Shown piece after piece: positions 41,997 through 50,871 of a stretch of DNA of 64,000 nucleotides. Every line of letters starts with the position of its first letter. Within the stretch, counting starts at the first letter, position 1. This DNA comes from Deltaproteobacteria bacterium (GTDB taxonomy: Bacteria; Desulfobacterota; DSM-4660; Desulfatiglandales; Desulfatiglandaceae): assembly GCA_021737785.1 (NCBI GenBank), contig JAIPDI010000009.1, forward strand, positions 1 to 64,000, written 5' to 3'. The notes under the pieces were generated by a model. The model was given only the letters and a program-made list of their open reading frames with translations, made no database searches and had not been told where the DNA came from. The position numbers were made by a program, and so were the translations under genes.

Positions 41997-43772
41997 ATGA
42001 CACATCTTGAACTGTCAGATAACGCCCAGGCTGTGTTGAGAGCAAGATATCTCATGCGGGATCGGAACTTGAACATCGTCGAAACCCCTGCCGAGCTTTT
42101 CCGTCGAGTTGCCCGCCATATTGCCCAGGCCGAACTTATCATCGGAACCTCCGCTGACGCCGAGCGATGGCAGGAGATCTTTCTCCAGATGCTGACCTCA
42201 CTGGATTTCCTGCCCAACAGCCCCACCCTGATGAACGCGGGCACGTCCATGGGGCAGCTAAGTGCCTGTTTCGTCATTCCGGTGGAGGACACCATGGAAG
42301 GAATATTCAATGCCCTGAAACAGATGGCCCTGGTTCAGCGCAGCGGTGGGGGAGCCGGCTTCTCGTTTTCAAAACTGCGGCCCGCCTCCGATCCCATCGT
42401 TTCAACAGGGGGAGAGGCCTCTGGCCCTGTTTCTTTCATGAAGATATTCGACTGTACGACCACCTATATTAAGCAGGGCGGGAAACGTCGGGGCGCCAAT
42501 ATGGGTGTGTTGCGTGTGGATCATCCGGATATCCTGGATTTCATCCGGGCCAAAGAGGATGGCCAGATTTTGCGGAATTTCAATCTATCCGTGGCAGTGA
42601 CCCATTCGTTTATGAATGCCGTCATGGAAGACGATTCGTATGATCTGGTACATCCAGCCGACGGACATGTGACGGCACGGATAAAGGCTGCCGATGTGTT
42701 TCAAGAGATCGTTCAGGCGGCCTGGCAAACAGGGGACCCAGGTCTCCTGTTTATGGACACGGTCAATCAGGCCAATCCGACACCCCATGTCGGGTACATC
42801 GAGGCCACCAATCCCTGTGGCGAAATACCGCTCCTGGGTTATGAATCATGTAACCTGGGATCTATTAATCTCTCCCACATGCTAAAAGACAACGGCAAAA
42901 GAATTAATATGGACAAACTCCTTTCTACGGTCCGCCAAGGAGTCCGTTTTTTGGATAATGTCATTTCCGTTAATCGCTATCCTGTTCGGGAAATCGAAAC
43001 CGCCACAAAGGGAAACCGAAAAATAGGATTGGGCGTCATGGGTTTCAGCGAAATGCTCATCCGCATGGGGATTTCTTATGCCTCAGAGGAGGCCGAAGAG
43101 ACTGCATCATATATTATGCAACATGTCAATAAAGAAGCGTTGCGGACCTCAAAAGAACTTGCAGCCGAGAGGGGGCATTATCCCAACTGGAAAGGGAGTG
43201 TTCATGACGAAAAGGGGATTTCCGTCCGCAATGCAACTCGTACCGCCATCGCCCCCACCGGCACCATCGGAATTATTGCCGATACCACGCCTAGCATCGA
43301 GCCTCTTTTTGCCCTTGCCTACCGGCGCGTGAATGTTCTGGAAAATGATGATCTCCAAGAAGTCAACCCCCTGTTCAGGAAGTATGCCGACAAAAACCAT
43401 CTGAATACGGAGCACCTGGTGGAACAGATTATGGAAAAGGGAACGCTTAAGGAAGTGAAAGGTGTCCCGGAAGACATGAAACACATTTTCATGACGGCCC
43501 TGGAAATTCCAATTGAACGACATCTGGCAATACAGGCCGCCTTTCAACGCCATGTGGACAACTCCGTCTCCAAAACCGTCAATATACCCGAGGATGCGAC
43601 GCCGTCGGACGTCTCCAATGCGTACCGCAGGGCCTGGATGTTGGGGTTGAAAGGCATAGCTATTTATCGTTACGGCAGCCGATCGGAGCAGGTCCTCCAG
43701 TTGGGGGCGAAGGAACGGACCTACACCTATGCTCATGGTTCCAAGTGCGATCCGGAGGAATGCCGGATTTAA
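41997..43772 (+). CDS. nrdJ: Adenosylcobalamin-dependent (class II) ribonucleotide reductase
   Basis: The 591-residue enzyme makes deoxyribonucleotides without oxygen dependence. The catalytic cysteines are C91 (L-S-A-C-F-V), C274 in N-P-C-G-E (thiyl radical) and C285 in Y-E-S-C-N-L-G-S; the P-T-G-T-I segment binds phosphate. The C-terminus ends with C-D-P-E-E-C, a likely redox pair regenerated by thioredoxin. It is shorter than the ~750-residue NrdJ with zinc-ribbon tail and resembles the short NrdZ/NrdJ form. ATG start with GAGGAGAGG upstream. No other RNR class or cobalamin riboswitch is seen. Three dyad elements precede it. Confidence 0.94.
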   Translation: MTHLELSDNAQAVLRARYLMRDRNLNIVETPAELFRRVARHIAQAELIIGTSADAERWQEIFLQMLTSLDFLPNSPTLMNAGTSMGQLSACFVIPVEDTMEGIFNALKQMALVQRSGGGAGFSFSKLRPASDPIVSTGGEASGPVSFMKIFDCTTTYIKQGGKRRGANMGVLRVDHPDILDFIRAKEDGQILRNFNLSVAVTHSFMNAVMEDDSYDLVHPADGHVTARIKAADVFQEIVQAAWQTGDPGLLFMDTVNQANPTPHVGYIEATNPCGEIPLLGYESCNLGSINLSHMLKDNGKRINMDKLLSTVRQGVRFLDNVISVNRYPVREIETATKGNRKIGLGVMGFSEMLIRMGISYASEEAEETASYIMQHVNKEALRTSKELAAERGHYPNWKGSVHDEKGISVRNATRTAIAPTGTIGIIADTTPSIEPLFALAYRRVNVLENDDLQEVNPLFRKYADKNHLNTEHLVEQIMEKGTLKEVKGVPEDMKHIFMTALEIPIERHLAIQAAFQRHVDNSVSKTVNIPEDATPSDVSNAYRRAWMLGLKGIAIYRYGSRSEQVLQLGAKERTYTYAHGSKCDPEECRI

Positions 43773-43791
43773 AGGAAGAGATGGTAGTGAA

Positions 43792-44586
43792 TCAGCCCTT
43801 CTGGCAGCGTGGACAATAGTAAGCGGTCCGCCCGCCAATTTTGCTGTTTTCGATTTTACCATCGCATTTCGGGCAGGTGCCGTCGCCGTATCGATGGGGT
43901 ATGATGAAGGTGGAGGGGAGGTGATCGGGATCTGCCCGGGCGTCTATGGCAGTCCTGAGGACACGTTTCATCTGCGAGTACAACGTCGTAAGATCATCTT
44001 CATCCAGTTCACTGCTCCGGGTCTCGGGATGTATGCCTGCCTGGAAAAGAATCTCATCAGAATACACATTGCCGATCCCGGCGATGAATTTCTGGTTCAT
44101 CAGGGCGGATTTTATCATTGCACGGGTCTTTTTCAAGGTCTCTTTAAACCGATCCACATTGAAGCCCGGTTCAAGGGCATCCGGCCCTAATTCCTTTTCT
44201 TGGATAAACACTTCCGGGGCATCAGTAAGCGCAATCTCTCCCAGTTTTCTCTGACAGTCATACGCCAGCCGATAGCCGTTGGAAAAATGGATGAGGAGCC
44301 TTTCGTGCGCCGGTTCCCGGGCGGTGTTCTTGAAATACTTGAGAAAGCCTGTCATGCCGAAATGGAGGACCAGCCATTTTTTGCTCTCCGCCATTTCCAC
44401 GAAAAGATACTTGCCGTGTCGTCGGGTCGATATGAAGCGCTCGCCTTTCAGGGTTTTTTTCAACTTCTGAGCGGTTATCCCCTTCAACAGCTCCGCGCTG
44501 TGTATATCGACGGATCGGATCTTTTTGTGAAGTGCAGTGGATGATAGATACTGCTTGAAAATCTCCACATCCGGAAGTTCAGGCAT
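43792..44586 (-). CDS. mutM: Formamidopyrimidine-DNA glycosylase (Fpg)
   Basis: The 264-residue DNA-repair enzyme removes oxidised purines and nicks the abasic site. The mature N-terminus P-E-L-P-D-V-E (catalytic proline and glutamate), the R-R-H-G-K-Y-L lysine loop (about 55-61), the helix-two-turn-helix with K-F-I-A-G-I-G-N-V-Y-S-D-E and the C-terminal zinc finger C-P-K-C...C-P-R-C are all present. The start at 44586 is set by the M-P-E-L motif. The stop lies 20 bp after that of nrdJ, converging. Two dyad elements and a dispersed-repeat copy lie upstream. Confidence 0.95.
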   Translation of the reverse strand: MPELPDVEIFKQYLSSTALHKKIRSVDIHSAELLKGITAQKLKKTLKGERFISTRRHGKYLFVEMAESKKWLVLHFGMTGFLKYFKNTAREPAHERLLIHFSNGYRLAYDCQRKLGEIALTDAPEVFIQEKELGPDALEPGFNVDRFKETLKKTRAMIKSALMNQKFIAGIGNVYSDEILFQAGIHPETRSSELDEDDLTTLYSQMKRVLRTAIDARADPDHLPSTFIIPHRYGDGTCPKCDGKIENSKIGGRTAYYCPRCQKG

Positions 44587-44683
44587 GATGCGTTCTCCCC
44601 TGATTCTCAATCCAATACAGTTCAGGCTTTCAAGATTCACGCGCGATCGATTATTGGGATGGACATCTCCTCCCAAGGCGGCC

Positions 44684-44778
44684 TGACAGCCGCAACCAAA
44701 CAGGTTTTACCTAAGTCCCGGAAGCGTTCTGGACGCCCTGGGGGTCTCTGCCCAAGAGCTGCAATAAAATGCGGACCA
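44684..44778 (+). repeat. Dispersed structured repeat, copy 2 (shortened)
   Basis: It begins with the GGCGGC-CTGACA-GCCGC hairpin and runs through GGAAGCGTTCTGGACGCC to GAGCTGCAATAAAATGCGG, where it diverges from copies 1 and 3. It directly follows the block duplicated at 41360-41588, on the upstream side of fpg. Confidence 0.8.
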
Positions 44779-44791
44779 TCTGTGTTGACCA

Positions 44792-44834
44792 TATTACGGT
44801 GAGATAGCTATTCATATGGGGTGAAAGCCCTATT
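44792..44834. promoter_or_regulatory. Tandem 21-bp dyad elements upstream of fpg
   Basis: TATTACGG-TGAGA-TAGCTATT at 44792-44812 and ATATGGGG-TGAAA-GCCCTATT at 44814-44834, 22 bp apart. The dispersed repeat lies between them and the fpg start 206 bp away. Confidence 0.6.
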
Positions 44835-44938
44835 CCCTCTGTTAACGACGGTAATCGGCTCGCGGACCTGAGACCTGCGATGAACCTCATGAAAATCATG
44901 ACAAAGATGATCTTCTCTCCGGCCGACCGACCTATCAT

Positions 44939-46228
44939 TTATGAGGAAACAGGGTCCTTGCCTGTGAACGCCTGAATGGAGGCGGCAGCCTTCTCGGCGA
45001 TAAGGTCCCACTCGACCTCCAAGCCCCTTAGCACCCGATCCCACGGGATGAGGTCATTGGGTGCGGGATCGGGTTTCGGTTGCGTCTCCAGAGTGGCTTG
45101 GTATAATGTGAGCATTCGTTTCGCCATGACCTCCCGTGAGCAGTCCGACGCCGTCCTAAGGGCGCCTTCTTTCCAGCGACGGGCTGTTCCAGGATGCTCG
45201 AAAAATGCTTCAATAGCCTTGCAAAAGGTCTCCTCCGGGGCATCTCCGGCCAGGAGACGTCCATTGTGCCCGTCCTCAACCACCTCCCGGGACCCCGAGG
45301 CATCCAGGGCGATGACCGGCCGGCCTGCGGCCATGGCTTCCAGCAATACCATGCCCTGGGTCTCGGTTTTGGATGCAAAGACAAAGAGGTCCATGGCGTT
45401 ATAGGCATCACTGAGCGCCTGGCCGGATTGTTTACCCGCCATCACCAGTTTATGCTCCACGCCCTGCTCTCGAAAGGGCCGCCGGATATCTTTCTCACTG
45501 GGCCCCGCCCCGATCACCAGAAATGTGCCTTTGTTTCGACCCAGGTAGTCAGCCACTGCGTTGGCCAGATACCCCAGGTTTTTTTCAGGAGCCAGCCTTC
45601 CCACATGCCCTATGACCGGTTCCTCGACTTCAATGGCATTGTCCGTCAGGAACCTCTCTTTCCTTCCGTTCCTGAAAAAGTCGAGGTCCACACCGGTGGG
45701 GATCTCTTCGATGGGCGTGGTCACCCCGCGCTTCCGCAACAGTTCGGCGATGCTGTGGCTGGGCGCCACGACGCGGGTGCAGAGATTGGCATACTCAGTC
45801 GAGAGGTTGATCACGAATCTCTTCATGGCCTGCGAGTCCATGGGAACGTAATGGGTGTATTTCTCGTAGAGCGTGTGGTGGGTGAAGACCAGGGGAAGAT
45901 TATGACGGCGGGCCGTTCGAAGGGCGGTATCCCCAAGAAGGTAAGGGTGATGGCTGTGAATCACCTCCGGCTGAAACGCCTTGATGCGTTCGGCCAATAC
46001 AAAAGGAACGGCGATCCGGACGGAGAAATCGCTCCCATTGAAGTTCTGGATGGCCGGCACCCGCTGGACCTTTTTCGGGTCTTCTCCTTCCGGCGCCTCG
46101 GGGAATGTAGGCGCAATCACGAACACCCTGTGCCCAAGATTACGGAGATCCTCCGCGAAAAAATCCACCGAGCGGGCGACACCCCCCACATGTGGGAGAT
46201 ACGTGTTTGTAAACATAGAGATATTCAT
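44939..46228 (-). CDS. GT-B glycosyltransferase, family 4
   Basis: The 429-residue enzyme opens with S-M-F-T-N-T-Y-L-P-H-V-G-G-V-A-R-S, typical of diacylglycerol or phosphatidylinositol glycosyltransferases of family GT4. The donor site is visible as G-H-V-G-R-L-A-P-E-K-N (about 225) and the E-x7-E motif T-E-T-Q-G-M-V-L-L-E-A-M-A-A-G-R-P-V (about 308). About 50 C-terminal residues form an extra helical tail. It should transfer a hexose from a nucleotide sugar to a lipid or polyol at the inner membrane. It follows the glycosidase-fold gene by 80 bp and probably shares its transcript. Confidence 0.9.
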   Translation of the reverse strand: MNISMFTNTYLPHVGGVARSVDFFAEDLRNLGHRVFVIAPTFPEAPEGEDPKKVQRVPAIQNFNGSDFSVRIAVPFVLAERIKAFQPEVIHSHHPYLLGDTALRTARRHNLPLVFTHHTLYEKYTHYVPMDSQAMKRFVINLSTEYANLCTRVVAPSHSIAELLRKRGVTTPIEEIPTGVDLDFFRNGRKERFLTDNAIEVEEPVIGHVGRLAPEKNLGYLANAVADYLGRNKGTFLVIGAGPSEKDIRRPFREQGVEHKLVMAGKQSGQALSDAYNAMDLFVFASKTETQGMVLLEAMAAGRPVIALDASGSREVVEDGHNGRLLAGDAPEETFCKAIEAFFEHPGTARRWKEGALRTASDCSREVMAKRMLTLYQATLETQPKPDPAPNDLIPWDRVLRGLEVEWDLIAEKAAASIQAFTGKDPVSS

Positions 46229-46308
46229 GGAAGCCCCCTTTGCAGTCTCACAGGATAACGGCCCTCTTTATCACCAAAACAGAGTGTTCAACAACCGAGA
46301 GAGGAGGC

Positions 46309-48564
46309 TCAGGAGGCGTCCGCAGCAGGCTCGATTTCACAGGGTTGGTCAACAGAATGCCACACCTTGTCTCTGTAGCCGGGAATACGAATCTCCATGC
46401 GGGGGGCGGCCGTCCGCCATTGCGCCTCCCCGTGAAGCACCAGACCATGTTTCTTTTTGGAGATGCGCACGCTGACATCCCCATAGGGTGTCGGCGTCGG
46501 TCCGAAGAACAGGTCTTCCGGGGATCGAAGCCATTCCGGATAGAGACCGGAGCCGAGAATAATTTCTGCTTTCTCCTCTCGGATAAACAAATTCCTGATC
46601 ATTTGCACCCATTCCGCGGCCGCCCATCCATGCTGGCCGTCTCCCATGCAGCCTCCGCCTGTGATGGGATGAACGGCCTCTGGCCATTGCCCCGTGGAAG
46701 AGGCCAGTTCAGCCGCCTTTTGGATCAGGTAACGGTAGCGGAGATCCCCTCTCCTGAGCAGGGTCTGGGCAAGGCCCAGGGTGAGGTAAACATTAATCCC
46801 GGAATGTATCATGTCCTGAAAAAAACCCTTTTCATGAAGACAATGCCTCATGAGAAAATCGGCCGTATTCGTGACCCTCTCGTCATTCTCAGAAGTGATC
46901 TGAAGCGGATAGTCCGCCACCAGAGATCCTATGGCGCCGGAGTCCATTCGCCGGTAGGGTGATGCCGGTATGGCCCCCCGGGTTTCCGGTCTGGTATTCT
47001 TTTCAATGGTATCGAAGATGCTCTTCTCGAAATCTTCTGCCTCAGCTTGAAAGGTCCCCTCCTTTTCTGGATGAAATAACCCGCAGAGGCGTGCGGCCGA
47101 TCTGAGTCCGGCCAGACCCCAAAAATCATCCCAGTAATAAAAATCATTCGGTCCCAAGTGTTCGGCGCTGAAGCCTGCAGGCAGAAGCCCGCCATGACGG
47201 CCTGCGTCCCGGGGGGTACGTTTGCGCCGGATCCAATCGGCCCCCTTGATGATTGACCGAACCCAATGGTCGTTAAGTGGGAGACCGCTCAGTCGCTGGA
47301 AACGGTCCAATATCCAGAGCACCTGCCCATTGGAGTCCCATTCTCCTTCTTGAGATTCAAAATATCCGGAATACTTCTGCCTCGAGGGGAAGGCGTTCAG
47401 CAAACGAGAACACCGATCCGTAAGTCCCAGAGAAAGGAGGGCGTTGATCATAAGACAGGCATCCCGGAACCAGAATCGACGATACGTATTGGGTCCCGGA
47501 AACGGGCCGGTGGCGGATAGGAGCACAAGCGTCCTCTTGGCCGCCTCATAGAGATATTGAAACCGGCTGTCGGGGACCTGAAGCCGGGCGGTCTTCGATA
47601 TGACAGACTCCCAGTCCGCCCCGGAAGAGCCCCGCTTCAAGAATTCTCGTGGGACTTCCTGTTTCAACGAAATCCGAATGTCCACGGCCTTCGGCGTATG
47701 ATTCTCAAGAGGAAAAAGAGCCGCGGACGTGGCCAGACCCACCGGACAGGTCCCGCTGCTTTCCGACTGCGGCGCCATTAACTTATGGATCACGTCCCCA
47801 TCATAATAATTCGAAAAGAGAATCCGATCGGGGGCCTCGCTCAGCCGGATATGGGTGCCGTAATCTACAACCCAGGTCTTGGACCCGGCATCGAAGGCAA
47901 TTTTTTCCATGAACTGTATGCCTTCGGGATTATAAGGTCTCAGGGAAATTGCCAGCCAGCCTTTGCAGGCGGAGCGCCCTTTCACCTCCATTACAAGTTC
48001 CGGTGACGTATCGTGTTTGACGAGGACCCGTGTGGTCAGATCCATCCCCTGTTTCCGGCAAAGGGTTTTGACGGCCAATCCCTGTTCGGGCTCCAGTACC
48101 TGGTGAACATGAGGAAGTTTGGATGGCAAAAGCATCTCCCCCTGATCCGTCAAAATCCAGAAATCGAGGGACCATCCATCATGAAAAGGCGTGACGAGTC
48201 CTCTTGGATCCACAAGGGGGTAGACGGGCAAATCGGGTCTGCCCACGGCCGTCCAGTTTCGTTGCGTCAGATTGACGTGGGTAAGGGAGTAGGCCCTGGG
48301 TAGAAAAGAGGGGTCATTGGGATTGAATTGTTTCTCCACCCAGTAAGGCCATACCCAATCCAGATTGTTCTGGATCACCTTTGTATTTATCAATCCCCGG
48401 GCATGAAACACCACGCCGGCCCTGATGAGCTCCAAAGGCTCCTGGACTTCCGAGGGTTGCGAAAGGCGGCGAAGCCTGGCCATGAAGGTGACAGGATCCA
48501 GGAAGCCGTATGAACGGGCAATACGTTTGAGAATGAATTTCCAAGGCAACCACGATGCCAGCAA
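46309..48564 (-). CDS. Glycosidase-fold (alpha/alpha toroid) protein, glycogen-debranching-like
   Basis: The ~751-residue protein has an N-terminal beta-sandwich region (about 90-330) and a C-terminal alpha/alpha-toroid (about 345-700) of the kind in GH15, GH63 and amylo-1,6-glucosidases. Typical segments are Y-R-R-F-W-F-R-D-A-C-L-M-I-N-A-L (R-D-A with acid) and W-P-E-A-V-H-P near 640. The start is a TTG at 48564 with GAGG ten bases before; an ATG 27 codons in is the alternative. It lies 16 bp after the zinc-ribbon gene and before the glycosyltransferase, so sugar storage or glycolipid handling is plausible. The substrate is unknown. Confidence 0.8.
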   Translation of the reverse strand: MLASWLPWKFILKRIARSYGFLDPVTFMARLRRLSQPSEVQEPLELIRAGVVFHARGLINTKVIQNNLDWVWPYWVEKQFNPNDPSFLPRAYSLTHVNLTQRNWTAVGRPDLPVYPLVDPRGLVTPFHDGWSLDFWILTDQGEMLLPSKLPHVHQVLEPEQGLAVKTLCRKQGMDLTTRVLVKHDTSPELVMEVKGRSACKGWLAISLRPYNPEGIQFMEKIAFDAGSKTWVVDYGTHIRLSEAPDRILFSNYYDGDVIHKLMAPQSESSGTCPVGLATSAALFPLENHTPKAVDIRISLKQEVPREFLKRGSSGADWESVISKTARLQVPDSRFQYLYEAAKRTLVLLSATGPFPGPNTYRRFWFRDACLMINALLSLGLTDRCSRLLNAFPSRQKYSGYFESQEGEWDSNGQVLWILDRFQRLSGLPLNDHWVRSIIKGADWIRRKRTPRDAGRHGGLLPAGFSAEHLGPNDFYYWDDFWGLAGLRSAARLCGLFHPEKEGTFQAEAEDFEKSIFDTIEKNTRPETRGAIPASPYRRMDSGAIGSLVADYPLQITSENDERVTNTADFLMRHCLHEKGFFQDMIHSGINVYLTLGLAQTLLRRGDLRYRYLIQKAAELASSTGQWPEAVHPITGGGCMGDGQHGWAAAEWVQMIRNLFIREEKAEIILGSGLYPEWLRSPEDLFFGPTPTPYGDVSVRISKKKHGLVLHGEAQWRTAAPRMEIRIPGYRDKVWHSVDQPCEIEPAADAS

Positions 48565-48580
48565 TGTCTCAGTTCCTCTG

Positions 48581-48808
48581 CTACATTTCCATCTTGGCTG
48601 CGCCCGGACCCTGTCCCAACCCGGAAGCGTAACCCTGGAGCGCAGGCAATGCCCTTTGATTCAGCGACATCGATTCCAACACGCCCCCGGAAACACCGAC
48701 ATCCATGACAGCACCGCAGAAAAAGCATTTCACAGGTCCTTCGTAATTATGAAAAATTGCATGATCCAGAGACACCTCTTCGCGGCACCACATACAGACG
48801 ATCTTCAT
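48581..48808 (-). CDS. Small zinc-ribbon protein
   Basis: The 75-residue protein has C5-M-W-C8 and C28-F-F-C31, a four-cysteine zinc ribbon, followed by a flexible Gly/Ser/Leu-rich tail. AAGGAGGATCGTTGA lies before the ATG. The pattern resembles rubredoxin-like or ribbon proteins of unknown role. It heads the three-gene unit with the glycosidase-fold protein and the glycosyltransferase. The MITE at 48828 is inserted 20 bp upstream of the start and has probably changed its promoter. Confidence 0.75.
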   Translation of the reverse strand: MKIVCMWCREEVSLDHAIFHNYEGPVKCFFCGAVMDVGVSGGVLESMSLNQRALPALQGYASGLGQGPGAAKMEM

Positions 48809-48827
48809 TCAACGATCCTCCTTGTAA

Positions 48828-48984
48828 TTAGTGTCTGAACGGAAACCCGGAAATCCAAAAAGGGTGGAATTGAAAACTTGGTTTTATTAATTTCAACTCT
48901 ATTCCACCAATTCGGAATTCGCAATTCCTCAATTCGCAATTGTGGCTGAATCACGCCAAGGCGTGATTTTCGTTCAGACACTAA
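48828..48984. mobile_element. MITE-like element, family C
   Basis: The 157-bp element has 18-bp inverted ends (TTAGTGTCTGAACGGAAA and its complement with one mismatch-free pairing in the outer 14). The interior is AT-rich with several AATTC blocks and CACGCC-AAG-GCGTG. The hairpin at 19266-19302 has nearly the same arms. No coding capacity. Confidence 0.75.
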
Positions 48985-49025
48985 CTAGTCTTTTGACATA
49001 TTCTAAGAGAAGCATCCCTCCCGGG

Positions 49026-49175
49026 TAATGGGGTCAATCCCCTATTCGACCGGCCCACCACACGCCCATCTCTCGTTCCTTCCTATTCGGGAAAAAATCA
49101 CCATAAAGATGTCAACGTCCTGCTTCGGCCCTGAAAATACCTTCCGGGTCCCATATATACAGGCTCTACCCTATT
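49026..49175. promoter_or_regulatory. Two 21-bp dyad elements upstream of pcm
   Basis: TAATGGGG-TCAAT-CCCCTATT at 49026-49046 is the most symmetric copy found. ATATACAG-GCTCT-ACCCTATT is at 49155-49175. They are 96-245 bp before pcm, and could also serve the divergent zinc-ribbon operon. Confidence 0.7.
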
Positions 49176-49270
49176 CACCTTCATCTGCCTTTCCAACTAT
49201 TATGAGATAACGTACGGGGTGATGTTGCCTGAGATTCAGGTGATTTTTTTTATGCCAGGAGGTGCATGAC

Positions 49271-49909
49271 ATGCTCACAGATGACAAGGCCAGAGAACGG
49301 ATGGTCTCCGAACAGCTTATTCCTCGCGGGATTAAAGACCCAAGGGTCCTGCACGCCATGGCCCAGGTCCCCAGACACCGCTTCGTGGGGGGGGGAAGGG
49401 TGAGTCAGGCCTATATGGACAGTCCCCTTCCCATAGATGAGGGACAGACCATATCACAGCCTTACATGGTTGCCCTCATGACCGAAGCGCTGGAATTGAA
49501 AGGGGACGAAAAGACCCTGGAAATCGGTACGGGAAGCGGTTATCAAACCGCTATTCTGGCTGAACTCTGCGCCCGGGTCTATACAGTGGAGCGGATATCG
49601 GAACTTCAGATTAAGGCCCGTGAAATCCTGGAATCATTGGGGTACACCAACATCTTTTTCAAAACGGTCAACGGGACTTTGGGATGGGAGGAACAAAAAC
49701 CCTACGATGCCATCATCGTCACCGCGGGCGCCCCCCGGATCCCCACGCCCCTTGTCGATCAACTGGCTGAGGGAGGACGAATGGTCATCCCGATAGGAGA
49801 CAGGGTCTCTCAGGAACTCACAAAAATCCGTAAACACGCCGGCGAAATATCGAGTGAAAGTCTGGGAGGATGCCGCTTTGTGGCGTTGCTGGGGGAATAT
49901 GGCTGGTAG
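49271..49909 (+). CDS. pcm: Protein-L-isoaspartate O-methyltransferase
   Basis: The 212-residue enzyme uses S-adenosylmethionine to start repair of damaged aspartyl residues in aged proteins. The family opening D-D-K-A-R-E-R-M-V-x5-P-R-G-I, the SAM motif T-L-E-I-G-T-G-S-G-Y-Q-T-A (about 77-89), V-Y-T-V-E-R and D-A-I-I-V-T-A-G-A-P are complete. The ATG at 49271 has AGGAGG eight bases before; a GTG at 49262 lies too close to it. A repair enzyme of this type fits a survival regulon, and two dyad elements lie upstream. Confidence 0.95.
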   Translation: MLTDDKARERMVSEQLIPRGIKDPRVLHAMAQVPRHRFVGGGRVSQAYMDSPLPIDEGQTISQPYMVALMTEALELKGDEKTLEIGTGSGYQTAILAELCARVYTVERISELQIKAREILESLGYTNIFFKTVNGTLGWEEQKPYDAIIVTAGAPRIPTPLVDQLAEGGRMVIPIGDRVSQELTKIRKHAGEISSESLGGCRFVALLGEYGW

Positions 49910-49939
49910 GGTTCCGCCTCAGAAGCCTGCATTGTTACG

Positions 49940-50368
49940 CTATTCGAACTGTAAAAAGGGTTCGATCTCCATCTCATCCGGCTCAGGAATTTCAGAGGCA
50001 ACGGCAAATCCTTCTCCGATATTCCGGCCGGTCCCGTTGGGAGGCTCTGGCACCATACCATAAAATTCCGCGTATTCTTCCGATACATCGGGAAGCGAAA
50101 TACTGATGGACGAACTCAGTTCTCCCTTTCTGCTTATCATATGGGCCATGAGTCCTTCCTCGGGAATCGCCTTCACCTTGCTTACGGCATCCAGATAGAC
50201 GGTTGCCGGCACATGGAAGAGGTTCTCCTTGTCCTGCAGTTTTATTAAAAGATTGCTGAATTCGCTCAGCGTCCTATCAACGCCATCCCCTTCCATGATC
50301 ACGGTGAAATACCCATGCCGTATTTCCTTTCCGCTTTCTCTGAATGAAAAGTGACCGATATAAAACAT
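49940..50368 (-). CDS. Small soluble protein, unknown
   Basis: The 142-residue product has AAGGAGG before its ATG. It starts M-F-Y-I-G-H-F-S-F-R-E-S, contains beta strands (H-G-Y-F-T-V-I-M-E, L-F-H-V-P-A-T-V-Y-L-D), helix (L-S-E-F-S-N-L-L-I-K-L-Q), and ends with a very acidic, proline-rich tail (E-I-P-E-P-D-E-M-E-I-E-P). No cysteines or motifs suggest a function. It converges with pcm, 30 bp apart, and is followed upstream by the membrane protein at 50416 on the same strand. Confidence 0.7.
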   Translation of the reverse strand: MFYIGHFSFRESGKEIRHGYFTVIMEGDGVDRTLSEFSNLLIKLQDKENLFHVPATVYLDAVSKVKAIPEEGLMAHMISRKGELSSSISISLPDVSEEYAEFYGMVPEPPNGTGRNIGEGFAVASEIPEPDEMEIEPFLQFE

Positions 50369-50415
50369 CTCTTCCTCCTTTAAAAAATATGGGGTTGGAG
50401 TTGTGAGTAAGACGC

Positions 50416-50802
50416 TTAAATATAGCGGATGACGATAGCCGCTACCAGAGTCGCCATCAATATCCAGAAGAAAATTCCCAGGCCGCTTAATGCTGCCTGA
50501 CGTTCAACCGCCTCTCCCCCTTCTTTAGCCAGGTTCGTTCCAGGTTCCTGTGGCGTGGGGGCCAGCGCAGCCAGGAATAGCGCAATCACTACACCGACCA
50601 GCAGAAAAGGGAGCCAGTACCCGCCCCAGAGCTGAGGACCGAAAGGCGCAAGCCAGGCGCCGCCCGCCCAGGAGAGGAGAAACAAGAGAAGAAAAAATAG
50701 TGCTACGCTTTCTCCCGGTCCCTTTCTGCTGAAGCCAAGGGCGAAAATAGCACTCAGGAGAATTGCAAAAAACAGGGCAAAAATCAAATGTACGAACAGC
50801 AT
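50416..50802 (-). CDS. Inner-membrane protein, unknown
   Basis: The 128-residue protein has hydrophobic segments at about 3-24, 33-52, 60-82 and 108-126, with a polar stretch (P-T-P-Q-E-P-G-T-N-L-A-K-E-G-G-E-A-V-E-R-Q) between the third and fourth. AGGAGG lies before the ATG. It resembles in size and layout the membrane protein at 27808. It is divergent from the PRC-barrel gene, and two dyad elements lie between them. No family is recognised. Confidence 0.75.
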   Translation of the reverse strand: MLFVHLIFALFFAILLSAIFALGFSRKGPGESVALFFLLLFLLSWAGGAWLAPFGPQLWGGYWLPFLLVGVVIALFLAALAPTPQEPGTNLAKEGGEAVERQAALSGLGIFFWILMATLVAAIVIRYI

Positions 50803-50871
50803 TGCATGCCTCCTTCTTTAGATTCTTTAGAGTTCGCTGCTTCTAGGATACAGCGTCGAGAGTGCTCAGGG

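Noticed and set aside
45194-46258. Plus-strand frame of 354 codons opposite the glycosyltransferase
   Set aside because: The minus strand has all GT4 motifs; the plus frame has no family features or ribosome site.
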